Below are positions 1 through 6,405 of a stretch of DNA of 16,357 bases, piece after piece (positions within the stretch are counted from its first letter, which is position 1; each line of letters begins with the position of its first letter). Source of the stretch: Bacillota bacterium (GTDB lineage Bacteria; Bacillota; Clostridia; Acetivibrionales; DTU013); the NCBI GenBank assembly GCA_023409615.1, contig JAEYRF010000012.1:1-16357 (forward strand), given 5' to 3'. The translations under genes and the position numbers were made by a program. The notes beneath the pieces are model-generated. The model was not told the DNA's origin. It searched no databases and was given only the letters and a program-made list of their open reading frames with translations.

Positions 1-1043
1 AGCACCTGTGTCTGGCCTCTCTGGAAGAGTCCGGAGCCATGAGTTCTTGGAAGTAAAGAAACAGCTGCGGATAATGGTCTGATTTCATCCAGTCTTCTAC
101 CGTCAACTCTCTTACCTTCTTCAAGAATATAATACCTGACAACCTTCTTCTCCAGCTTATATATAGCTTCTGCTATGACGCCGCTCTTATCCGGGAATGT
201 CTCAGCAAGCTTCTGCTGCACTTCTTCTGTGAGAGCTGCAACATTGATATCCCTTACTGTTTTGTCATCGGTAAGTACTGCTTGACGCATCTTATCATAA
301 GCGATTTCCTTCACTGCATCGAAGATCTCCTGCGGAACATCTGAAGACTTATACTCAAACTTAGGTTTTCCTACCTCTGCTACTATTCCCTTAATAAAGG
401 CAGTTATCTTTTTAATCTCTGCATGACCCTTTATAATCGCATCCAGCATGACTTCGTCAGGAACTTCCTTTGCGCCGGCTTCGATCATAACGACTTTTTC
501 CTCTGTAGCAGCCAAGGTTACATACATATCGCTCTTTTCACGTTCAGCAGTATTCGGATTTATGATCACCTGACCATCGATAAGCCCAAGTACAATACCA
601 CCGGTTGGTCCGTTGAAAGGAATGTCAGAAATACTGATTGCAATAGATGCTCCGATCATTGCAGCGATTTCGGGAGAGTTGTCCTGATCTACAGAAAGTA
701 CTGTATTGACAACTGCTACATCATTTCTAAGATCCTTTGGAAACAAAGGACGGATTTGTCTGTCAATAACACGGGATGTCAATACTGCTCTTTCTGAGGG
801 TTTTCCCTCTCTTTTAATAAATCCGCCAGGGATCTTACCTACTGCATACAGTTTTTCTTCATAATCCACGCTAAGCGGGAAGAAATCAATCCCGTCTCTT
901 GGTGATGAAGCTGCTGTAGCTGTTGACAGGACAACGGTATCTCCATATCTTACAAGTGCCGATCCATTAGCCAGCTGTGCGAGCTTACCGGTTTCAACTG
1001 TAAGGTTCCTTCCTGCCAGTTCCATTGTAAATTTCTTTTGCAT
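1..1043 (-). CDS. pnp: Polynucleotide phosphorylase, N-terminal half (runs off left edge)
   Basis: PNPase degrades RNA 3'-5' by phosphorolysis and takes part in mRNA turnover. The reading frame opens with MQKKFTMELAGRNLTVETGK and stays open to the left edge, giving about 347 codons of a protein that is usually about 700 residues long. It covers the first RNase PH domain (GDTVVL, SPRDGIDFFPLSVDYEEK, GFIKREGKPSE, SRVIDRQIRPLFP), the helical linker, and the beginning of the second RNase PH domain (RTHGSGLFQRGQTQV at the edge). The start is set by a strong AAGGAGG at 1049-1056, five bases before the ATG. rpsO lies just upstream in the same direction, the usual bacterial order, but a terminator and a separate promoter lie between them. 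Identification is secure; only the C-terminal half (second PH core, KH and S1 domains) is missing because of the window edge. Confidence 0.97.
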   Translation of the reverse strand, partial: MQKKFTMELAGRNLTVETGKLAQLANGSALVRYGDTVVLSTATAASSPRDGIDFFPLSVDYEEKLYAVGKIPGGFIKREGKPSERAVLTSRVIDRQIRPLFPKDLRNDVAVVNTVLSVDQDNSPEIAAMIGASIAISISDIPFNGPTGGIVLGLIDGQVIINPNTAEREKSDMYVTLAATEEKVVMIEAGAKEVPDEVMLDAIIKGHAEIKKITAFIKGIVAEVGKPKFEYKSSDVPQEIFDAVKEIAYDKMRQAVLTDDKTVRDINVAALTEEVQQKLAETFPDKSGVIAEAIYKLEKKVVRYYILEEGKRVDGRRLDEIRPLSAAVSLLPRTHGSGLFQRGQTQV

Positions 1044-1199
1044 AAAATGCCTCCTTCAGTTTTGTGTCAAAACGGAAATGAGACAGATTACAGAAAACGG
1101 ACACCAGAAACCGTACACTGCCTTTGCATTTACCAACATCGTCTTACGGGCTCTAGTCTCTGTTCTCTGTTCACTGCTAACATCATTCCACATCGTGAC
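1044..1199 (-). promoter_or_regulatory. pnp 5' leader with hairpin next to the ribosome binding site
   Basis: This is the transcribed region between the predicted pnp start site and the pnp ATG, about 155 bases with no gene. A perfect 6-bp hairpin with a 3-base loop (GTTTTG/CAAAAC, 1059-1073) sits directly upstream of the Shine-Dalgarno sequence (1049-1056). Further upstream are purine-rich ACAGAGAAC-like and pyrimidine-rich CTGT repeats that could pair imperfectly. PNPase autoregulation through its leader is known in E. coli; whether this leader does the same is inference. Confidence 0.4.
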
Positions 1200-1205
1200 A
1201 GTTTT

Positions 1206-1234
1206 ATTGTATTAGTATTACACAGTTATGTAAA
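1206..1234 (-). promoter_or_regulatory. Sigma-A-type promoter for pnp
   Basis: On the minus strand TTTACA (1234-1229) is followed after exactly 17 bases by TACAAT (1211-1206). The -35 box overlaps the T-rich tail of the rpsO terminator, so pnp can be transcribed independently of rpsO. The predicted start is near 1199. Confidence 0.7.
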
Positions 1235-1258
1235 AATAATGAGCGGGTTACCCCGCTC
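1231..1258 (-). terminator. Rho-independent terminator after rpsO
   Basis: Read on the minus strand, GAGCGGG and CCCGCTC (arms 1252-1258 and 1241-1247) form a 7-bp GC-rich stem with a 4-base loop. It is followed by a T-rich tail, ATTATTTTTA. It starts 4 bases after the rpsO stop codon. Confidence 0.85.
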
Positions 1259-1262
1259 ACCA

Positions 1263-1526
1263 TTATTTTCTCAAATTGAGCTTTTCAATAATTTCTCGAT
1301 ATCTAGTGATATCTTTACTCATCAAATAATTCAGCAAGCCCCTTCTCTGTCCAACCATCTTCAGAAGTCCTCTTCTGGAATGATGATCCTTTTTGTGGGA
1401 TTTGAGATGTTCGTTGAGGTGATTAATCCTCTCGGTGAGAATAGCAACCTGTACTTCCGGCGATCCTGTATCTCCCTCGTGCAGTTTGTATTTCTCAATA
1501 ATTTCCGTTTTTAATTCCTTTACCAT
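1263..1526 (-). CDS. rpsO: 30S ribosomal protein S15
   Basis: S15 is a primary binder of 16S rRNA in the platform of the small subunit. The 87-residue product has the standard length and the family hallmarks: EKYKLHEGDTGSPEVQVAILTERI, NHLNEHLKSHKKDHHSRRGLLKMVGQRR and LLNYLMSKDITRY. The LNEHLKxHxKDHHSRRGL stretch contains the residues that contact the 16S three-way junction. An AAAGGAGG sequence lies 6-8 bases before the ATG. The gene has its own promoter and leader upstream and a strong terminator after it, and sits immediately before pnp, as in most bacteria. Confidence 0.98.
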   Translation of the reverse strand: MVKELKTEIIEKYKLHEGDTGSPEVQVAILTERINHLNEHLKSHKKDHHSRRGLLKMVGQRRGLLNYLMSKDITRYREIIEKLNLRK

Positions 1527-1620
1527 TGTGCTGCCTCCTTTTTTATTAACGCCATGAGCCAGGTAATTGGTCGGAGTGTCCAGTAACCGAGCAAATGGTT
1601 CGATTGTTGAAATGTCGCAC
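1527..1620 (-). promoter_or_regulatory. rpsO leader, candidate S15 autoregulatory RNA
   Basis: About 94 transcribed bases lie between the predicted start site and the rpsO ATG. The minus strand holds nested short complementary segments (for example CGA..TCG around 1588-1603 and GGT..ACC enclosing GGA-CAC-TCC around 1568-1588) just upstream of the Shine-Dalgarno. S15 repression through leader RNAs that imitate its 16S site is established in several bacteria, with different structures in different lineages. I cannot fold this one reliably, so the regulatory role is an inference. Confidence 0.4.
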
Positions 1621-1626
1621 CTAAGT

Positions 1627-1655
1627 ATTTTAACATGTTATTTCCATAAAGTAAA
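1627..1655 (-). promoter_or_regulatory. Sigma-A-type promoter for rpsO
   Basis: On the minus strand TTTACT (1655-1650) and TAAAAT (1632-1627) are separated by exactly 17 bases. The site lies just after the DinB-family gene, in the 156-base gap before rpsO, and gives a leader of about 94 bases. Confidence 0.7.
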
Positions 1656-1682
1656 TATATAATTTGCGCCGCTATAAGATTG

Positions 1683-2153
1683 CTATAAGATTCGCTCCAC
1701 TGAATCAATTTCTCCGACTCTTTTCTCGAAATGTTCAATATGCCATTCCATATGTCGGTAATAGTCATTAACCAAATGGCTGAGCGGCAATGCATCCTCT
1801 CCATTAATCCATACATTTACCAGGGATCTGCTATTCATATGCTCAATGACTTTGATGAGCATACAATTGTAGCTATACCAAAGTGTAATGAGTTGTACCC
1901 AGTCCATATCAGCATACCTTTGTACTTGTATCCATGGTTCTGCGTCATATGCAGGGAAATCCAGCAGATCACCAAACTGAAGTCTGACGAATCTTTGATG
2001 ATTATTAGATGCAGAATCGATCAGATGTCCGATTATTTCATTTAAAGACCAGGAGTCTTCTGAAAGCTTTTTCCCTGTAATCCCTTCCGGAGTTTTAGTC
2101 AGGGACCTATAAAATGTATCAACTATTGTTTTAAATTTCACTAAATCAGCCAC
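1683..2153 (-). CDS. DinB-family metalloprotein
   Basis: A 156-residue protein of the DinB/YfiT four-helix-bundle superfamily, whose members bind a divalent metal through three histidines; many are thiol transferases or stress proteins. The triad is visible: His43 in IIGHLIDSASNNHQRF, and His134 and His138 in YYRHMEWHIEHF. Length and helix pattern fit the family. The start is a GTG, supported by AAAGGGG about 8 bases upstream. The gene follows the QueG-like gene after 21 bases, so the two are probably cotranscribed. The substrate cannot be deduced. The C-terminal end (GEIDSVERIL) lies close to the rpsO promoter. Confidence 0.8.
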   Translation of the reverse strand: MADLVKFKTIVDTFYRSLTKTPEGITGKKLSEDSWSLNEIIGHLIDSASNNHQRFVRLQFGDLLDFPAYDAEPWIQVQRYADMDWVQLITLWYSYNCMLIKVIEHMNSRSLVNVWINGEDALPLSHLVNDYYRHMEWHIEHFEKRVGEIDSVERIL

Positions 2154-2174
2154 TAATGTTCCCCTTTATCCGTA

Positions 2175-3101
2175 TTATGATGTGCTTATATTAAGTAGTA
2201 CTTTCAAGTTGCGAGGCAGTGCACCGAGGTAGTCAGTAATGCCCAGTGCTTCTATCTTTTGCTTCAAGCCCGCCGAAAATTGTTCAAGCGGCGCGCCATC
2301 CAACAGTAGCGCTGTTTCAGCCTCGTCGAAGTCATATGGCCCTACAGTATTATTCAGGTACTCCTTATTTTTAGGACAAATACTCTGACATCTCATACAA
2401 CCAACAATACTGTTGTGTGCTGATATATCAATCCATTCCGGGAAATCGCAATCTTCTCCTGCTTCATTGTAAAATGTCAGGCAGCGACCTGTATCGATTA
2501 GTGTTCTTTCTTCCGTGATTGCCCCGGTCAGACAATTGTTCAGACATGCCCTGCAATCCCTGCATAAGTCCATCTGACGTATATCATGCCAGGTATCCTC
2601 TGTACATGGGATGTCGGTGTAGAATGGCATAATATTCAAAAAGCTGCCCATACCCTCCACATAACAAATGTTGTTTCTTCCATAGATGCCCAGCCCGCTC
2701 CTGACCGCTAAAAGCTTCCTTGGCAGGTGTGGCGCAAATACAACATTGTATCCTTTTGAATTGATCATTTCATTCATGTATTTTCCGAACTGCATAGGTG
2801 AAGATATGAAATCTGTATAGGTTGCCGGTATCGGAACGATGTAGCTTTTTCCTTCCCAATGCAAATTGATATTGGTCATTGCCGGGCTCGGTGTTGCCAC
2901 AAGAAGAATCGATTTTATTTCAAAATCAGTTGTTGGCAGATCAAGCTGATAAATTTTATTAATGATAAACTGCTGAAAATCATTCAGAGTGTTCTTCTTA
3001 AGGTCTTCAATATCTCTCCTGATATCCTGCAGCCTGCTGACCGGAACCATTGTCACCTTGTCCCCACGCTTAAGAATTTCACGGCGTATGAGCTCGAACA
3101 T
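2175..3101 (-). CDS. QueG-like protein with two 4Fe-4S clusters
   Basis: A 308-residue protein related to epoxyqueuosine reductase (QueG), the cobalamin-dependent enzyme that makes queuosine in tRNA. Visible signs are a GLGIYGRNN motif, which corresponds to GLGWIGKN in QueG, and a bacterioferredoxin-like module with Cys180, 183, 186 and 190 (CRDCRACLNNC), Cys207, and Cys235, 238 and 242 (CMRCQSICPKN), enough for two 4Fe-4S clusters. True QueG is about 60-80 residues longer, with C-terminal HEAT-like repeats for tRNA binding; these are absent here, so another reductase role is possible. An upstream in-frame GTG at 3110 also exists, but the AGGA at about 3112-3115 sits better for the ATG at 3101. 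It is divergent from cotJA and likely heads the operon with the DinB-family gene. Confidence 0.75.
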   Translation of the reverse strand: MFELIRREILKRGDKVTMVPVSRLQDIRRDIEDLKKNTLNDFQQFIINKIYQLDLPTTDFEIKSILLVATPSPAMTNINLHWEGKSYIVPIPATYTDFISSPMQFGKYMNEMINSKGYNVVFAPHLPRKLLAVRSGLGIYGRNNICYVEGMGSFLNIMPFYTDIPCTEDTWHDIRQMDLCRDCRACLNNCLTGAITEERTLIDTGRCLTFYNEAGEDCDFPEWIDISAHNSIVGCMRCQSICPKNKEYLNNTVGPYDFDEAETALLLDGAPLEQFSAGLKQKIEALGITDYLGALPRNLKVLLNISTS

Positions 3102-3290
3102 GCTAATCACATCCTGTTCATTATTTTTGCATGTCCATTATATACCATTATTTTCATAGGTGCAATAAAATATCAAACATTTGTTCTTGTACTGACAAAC
3201 CCTTCCTTGCATAACTTTTATGTCATTATTGAACATATTTATGTAAACACGAATATGATATACAAAAAGTGCTAATCAGGAGGGATTCCG

Positions 3291-3596
3291 ATGAGAGCTA
3301 ATAATGTCTACCCTGCGGCATTCGAAAACATCCCCGGATCAAATGTCGCGAGTATCGAAAATGCCGCAGGTATTAAAAATGTTGAAAACATTACAAAAAC
3401 TAATGATCTTGATATGTGCAAACTTCAGTACTATAACCCGCTACCCATCGTCGGTGCAAAGCTTGCACATGCCTATGTGCCGTTTCAGTGCCTTCAATGC
3501 CTGTACATGCCTGAAACCGGTCTAAATCAGGGCACAATATTTCCGGAACTTGACAGGCCATATGGCGCTGATCCTGTATTTACGTATGATGGATAA
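3291..3596 (+). CDS. cotJA: Spore coat-associated protein CotJA
   Basis: First gene of the cotJ operon, whose products are inner spore-coat components made in the mother cell. The 101-residue protein ends in the family signature: AHAYVPFQCLQCLYMPETGLNQGTIFPELDRPY, with conserved P-x-x-G-x-x-x-G-T-x-F-P-E-L-x-x-P-Y. The N-terminal 50 residues are low-conservation and Asn/Ala rich. AGGAGGG at 3278-3284 lies six bases before the ATG. In Bacillus the operon is sigma-E dependent. Here CATATT (3234-3239) and TATACAAA (3259-3266) resemble sigma-E boxes, but the spacing (19) is longer than usual, so no promoter is called. cotJB follows after 43 bases. Confidence 0.9.
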   Translation: MRANNVYPAAFENIPGSNVASIENAAGIKNVENITKTNDLDMCKLQYYNPLPIVGAKLAHAYVPFQCLQCLYMPETGLNQGTIFPELDRPYGADPVFTYDG

Positions 3597-3639
3597 TAGG
3601 CTGATTGGTAGATTGTAAAAATAAAGTGAGGTGTTTTGC

Positions 3640-3888
3640 GTGAAGGATGTTCGAGATAAGATGTTAAAGGAAGTAATGGCGCTGGATTTTATGGCCATAG
3701 AGCTGAATCTTTATTTAAATACCCATCCTTATGATCAGAGAGCGATGATGATTTTTGTAAGTACAGTTCAACAGGCAAAAATGGCGCGTGAAAACTATGA
3801 GCGCATGTACGGCCCCATAACGGCCAGTGCGAGCAATTCCTTCCCCTGGCCCTGGATTGAAAACCCGTGGCCCTGGGAAGCACAATAG
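3640..3888 (+). CDS. cotJB: Spore coat protein CotJB
   Basis: An 82-residue CotJB. Signature segments are LKEVMALDFMAIELNLYLNTHPYDQRA and the C-terminal aromatic tail FPWPWIENPWPWE, both typical of the family. I place the start at the GTG at 3640 because AGTGAGGTG (3625-3633) lies six bases upstream; an in-frame GTG at 3631 is part of that ribosome binding site and is a poorer choice. It sits between cotJA and cotJC. CotJB is thought to work with CotJA and CotJC in the coat; its biochemical role is not known. Confidence 0.9.
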   Translation: MKDVRDKMLKEVMALDFMAIELNLYLNTHPYDQRAMMIFVSTVQQAKMARENYERMYGPITASASNSFPWPWIENPWPWEAQ

Positions 3889-3923
3889 AAAGTAAAATTT
3901 TCTGAATAAAGGAGGTTGTATAA

Positions 3924-4154
3924 ATGTGGGTCTATGAAAAAAAGCTGGAATACCCTGTTAAGATAAAGAATTGTAATCCCAGGATGGCCAAATATGTAAT
4001 AACTCAGTATGGCGGGCCCGATGGTGAGCTTGCTGCATCAATCAGATACCTGAGCCAAAGATTCAGTATGCCGACTGAAGTAGCCAAGTCTACATTGAAC
4101 GACATAGGTACAGAGGGGTCACAATGTACCGAATGTACCACATCCCAGTTGTAA
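3924..4154 (+). pseudogene. cotJC: cotJC 5' fragment, interrupted at codon 64
   Basis: CotJC is a manganese-catalase-like coat protein of about 190 residues. Residues 1-64 (MWVYEKKLEYPVKIK... to NDIGTE) match the family closely, including PDGELAAS, which carries the first metal-ligand Glu. After Glu64, where CotJC normally continues E-(F/L)-A-H-L-E, the frame reads GSQCTECTTSQL and stops at 4154. The break is therefore at about 4116, where the recombinase-bearing element begins. AAAGGAGGTTG lies upstream of the ATG at 3924. The rest of cotJC is not found in the window. Either an excisable element splits the gene, or it is dead. The fragment lacks most metal ligands and cannot be an active catalase. 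Confidence 0.88.
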
Positions 4155-5821
4155 TCGTTTGAAACGCTTTCCCCTCCTCCTGTCCCCTTTTTAATGTTTT
4201 CTCCCATTTCCATTTGCTTATGAATGTCTTCTCCTCTTCCCATATGCTTTTGAATATCTTTAAGACTCTCAACAACATATATCCACTTTGTCGGCAGCAG
4301 ATTCAGCGATACCTCAATCCGGTTGTCACCGTACACAATCATTTTGTCGAGTAGGCTGCCATAAAAGTTATCCTGCTGCTCTTTACAATTTACAATGCTA
4401 TCTACCGACTTTCTTACATCCGCCTTTATATCCGAGCATGAATAGGTAAGGCTTTGCTTTTTCTTCGCAGCACTAACTTTATCCGCAGTGAGCGAAATAT
4501 CGGCATCATATTTTTCATTCATCATCCTCATTTCCTCCTTAGTTATATTCTGTGAAAAGAAAGCATCAAGCACGCTTTTTTTCTTCTCTGTCAAGTCCTG
4601 TATTTGCTTTTGAAGTTTCTCGAGATTTAACTGCTCACTGCTCTCACTGCCACGAATGACTTCAGCTACAATATTTGTGATATTTTCTATTACAACTTTT
4701 TTATCGACAAATAGCGATGAAACAGTCTGCTTTAAAATGTTCATGCACATTTCATCCCTGATTTGTCTGCCAATATCACAGCCGACTTCATTGCCTGCCT
4801 TGTCCGTCCTCTTTCTGCCGTAGGCTGCTGCCGTACCGCAGCGCCAGCATTTGTATTTATTGCCTTCATCACGCTTTTTGTAACGTGCAACAAAAACAGC
4901 ACCACAATCGGCACATTTAATTTTCCCTGACAACGGGTACCGGTTTCCATGCCCATCTTTTACACTGCTATCAACATCACGGCGTTCAAGCTCCTTTTGC
5001 GCTTTATCCCACAGCTCACGGTCAATGATCGGCTCATGATGGTCACGGATGTAAACCTTTTCTTCTTTATCGTGATTATACTTTTTATCATGGGTAAGAT
5101 AATCAGGGGTATAAGTCTTTTTCTGACAAAGGTCACCGCAATATTTTTCGTTCCGAATAATCTTAAGTATTGTGGTATTTGTCCAAAACACGTTCCCAGC
5201 CAGGGTTTTATAGCCCGCTTCCCGGAGTTCTCTTGCAATTACAGAGGTGCCTTTCCGCTCGTTTACATACTTATGAAAAATCAGTTTAACAATTTCGACG
5301 CCCTCGGGATTAATGGTCATCACGCCGTTCTTCACATCATAACCGAGCATGCTTCTTCCGAATACAACGCCCCTCTCCATCTGCCGCGTCTGTCCCCATT
5401 TTACGCGACTGCTGGTTTTCCGGCTTTCCTCCTGCGCAATACTGCCCATAATGGACAGTCGAAGCTCCGAATCAGGCTCAAATGTATTGATACCGTCATT
5501 CAGGAATATAACGCCTACGCCTTTTCTGCGCAAATCCCTTGTGTATGATATTGTATCAAGAATATTTCTCGAAAAACGGCTGACTTCTTTTGTGATAATC
5601 ATATCAAAACGGCCAAGATTGGCATCGTTTATCATACGGTTAAAAGCAGCTCGCTTTTTGGTTGACGTTCCCGAAATACCCTCATCGGCATAGATATCTG
5701 ATAACTCCCAATCAGGCTTGCGTTCTATATACTCCTTAAAATACCGCTGCTGGCTCTCAAATGAATTTGCCTGATCATCCTTGTCGGTGGATACACGGCA
5801 ATATGCTGCGACCTTCATCAT
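4004..5821 (-). CDS. Large serine recombinase (site-specific integrase/excisionase)
   Basis: A 605-residue large serine recombinase catalysing DNA integration and excision between att sites. Order: resolvase catalytic domain (about 3-150) with YCRVST giving nucleophile Ser11, plus SRFSRN and the E-helix SIMGSIAQEESRKTSSRVKWG; recombinase domain (about 165-275); zinc ribbon with Cys303, 306, 325 and 328; then a coiled coil (about 390-465) as in other members. The start at 5821 is chosen because AAAGGAGAGG lies seven bases upstream; an in-frame ATG further up (5866) has no such site. Residues after about 569 are read from the antisense of cotJC, because the frame crosses the junction at 4115 and ends at 4004. 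The tail would therefore differ in the excised circle. A Gly/Glu/Met-rich stretch with near-repeats (GRGEDIHKQM, EMGENIKKG) precedes the junction. Confidence 0.95.
   Translation of the reverse strand: MMKVAAYCRVSTDKDDQANSFESQQRYFKEYIERKPDWELSDIYADEGISGTSTKKRAAFNRMINDANLGRFDMIITKEVSRFSRNILDTISYTRDLRRKGVGVIFLNDGINTFEPDSELRLSIMGSIAQEESRKTSSRVKWGQTRQMERGVVFGRSMLGYDVKNGVMTINPEGVEIVKLIFHKYVNERKGTSVIARELREAGYKTLAGNVFWTNTTILKIIRNEKYCGDLCQKKTYTPDYLTHDKKYNHDKEEKVYIRDHHEPIIDRELWDKAQKELERRDVDSSVKDGHGNRYPLSGKIKCADCGAVFVARYKKRDEGNKYKCWRCGTAAAYGRKRTDKAGNEVGCDIGRQIRDEMCMNILKQTVSSLFVDKKVVIENITNIVAEVIRGSESSEQLNLEKLQKQIQDLTEKKKSVLDAFFSQNITKEEMRMMNEKYDADISLTADKVSAAKKKQSLTYSCSDIKADVRKSVDSIVNCKEQQDNFYGSLLDKMIVYGDNRIEVSLNLLPTKWIYVVESLKDIQKHMGRGEDIHKQMEMGENIKKGTGGGESVSNDYNWDVVHSVHCDPSVPMSFNVDLATSVGILNLWLRYLIDAASSPSGPPY
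4107..4139. other. Candidate attL, cotJC/element junction
   Basis: The family match of cotJC ends at 4115/4116. The junction is framed by GGTACA (4107-4112, cotJC side) and TGTACC (4125-4130, element side), inverted relative to each other. AATGTACC occurs twice in tandem on the element side (4123-4130 and 4132-4139). Inverted arms around a short crossover core are usual for large serine recombinase sites. The exact crossover cannot be fixed without the right junction. Confidence 0.55.
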
Positions 5822-5891
5822 AGCGAATCCTCTCCTTTCTTCGCTTATTTTATCAACGCTGAACATGGATTGCGAATGTGCGGACTGGCTA

Positions 5892-5943
5892 ACTTTTTTC
5901 TCTACACAGAAAAAAGTATTATATTTTCACAAGTTTTTTCTGT
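5892..5943 (-). promoter_or_regulatory. Two mutually exclusive hairpins upstream of the recombinase
   Basis: ACTTTTTTCT (5892-5901) is the exact complement of AGAAAAAAGT (5908-5917), giving a 10-bp stem with a 6-base loop. ACAGAAAAAA (5906-5915) is also the exact complement of TTTTTTCTGT (5934-5943). The two stems share the middle arm, so only one can form at a time. They lie in the 126-base gap between the small ORF ending at 5948 and the recombinase start. The arms are A/T rich, so chance cannot be excluded. Confidence 0.4.
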
Positions 5944-5947
5944 ATTG

Positions 5948-6133
5948 TTATTTTTTATACTGTTCACTCAGCTTATCTATGCACCGCTGACACTGTATCT
6001 CATCAATAATCCCCTGCTCCGATAAGGCGAGCAGAACAGCTTTTTGGTATTGAAATAAAAATTCGGCCTGAGAATCTTTGTTTATGTCAACCTTATTTTC
6101 TATTCCGACAAGCCTTGCGACCTTATAATCCAT
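5948..6133 (-). CDS. Small SHOCT-like protein upstream of the recombinase
   Basis: A 61-residue protein starting MDYKVARLVGIENKVDINKD. Its C-terminal half, AEFLFQYQKAVLLALSEQGIIDEIQCQRCIDKL, has the helix-GxI(D/T)-E-x-Q/E-helix pattern of SHOCT domains, which occur in small proteins close to serine recombinases in clostridial elements. The start at 6133 is preferred over an in-frame TTG at 6148 because the GGGGGTGAG sequence sits just upstream of it. It is codirectional with the recombinase, 126 bases ahead, and may be an accessory or directionality factor; that role is only a guess from position. No membrane segment or signal peptide is seen. Confidence 0.65.
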   Translation of the reverse strand: MDYKVARLVGIENKVDINKDSQAEFLFQYQKAVLLALSEQGIIDEIQCQRCIDKLSEQYKK

Positions 6134-6204
6134 CCTGCTCACCCCCAATCACAGCCTTTTATTATACTAATATTCTTTAATAACTTGTTGTTGCCTGTCC
6201 CCCG

Positions 6205-6369
6205 TTAACTTCGCTTTGCCGTGTATACCTGGTGCAGTTCCTGACGCCTGTCTTGCTTGACATATTCGCCGTATTTTCCGTTCTTGGCACGCTCTGCTCT
6301 CAAGCAATTAAAAATTGCCGAGAGGTTATGACATACTTCTCCGAAACGGTATCCCATCCGCACGGTCAT
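6205..6369 (-). CDS. Possible 54-residue protein, unknown function
   Basis: An open frame with an ATG start encodes a highly charged peptide beginning MTVRMGYRFGEVCHNLSAIF and containing KNGKYGEYVKQDRRQEL near its C-terminus. The composition (many Arg, Lys, Glu, Tyr; few rare residues) looks protein-like. It lies in the same direction as the SHOCT-like gene and the recombinase, 71 bases ahead. The ribosome binding site is weak (GAGTG about 10 bases upstream). I do not recognise the family; it could be a small DNA-binding accessory protein, a decayed remnant, or chance. Confidence 0.35.
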   Translation of the reverse strand: MTVRMGYRFGEVCHNLSAIFNCLRAERAKNGKYGEYVKQDRRQELHQVYTAKRS

Positions 6370-6405
6370 TTAATTTTTCACTCTACTATTTACATTCAGC
6401 GGTTT

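Noticed and set aside
1038..1514. 158-residue rightward ORF
   Set aside because: It is antisense to rpsO, the terminator and the pnp leader. Its translation shows no family features.
1520..1816. 98-residue leftward ORF overlapping the DinB-family gene and rpsO promoter
   Set aside because: It overlaps the better supported DinB-family gene, the rpsO promoter and the leader, and has no ribosome binding site or family resemblance.
3234..3266. Sigma-E promoter for cotJ
   Set aside because: CATATT and TATACAAA resemble the boxes, but the 19-base spacing is too long and the predicted start would be too close to the ATG for a confident call.
4949..5548. 199-residue rightward ORF
   Set aside because: It is the antisense of the recombinase catalytic and recombinase domains, which are strongly supported on the minus strand.
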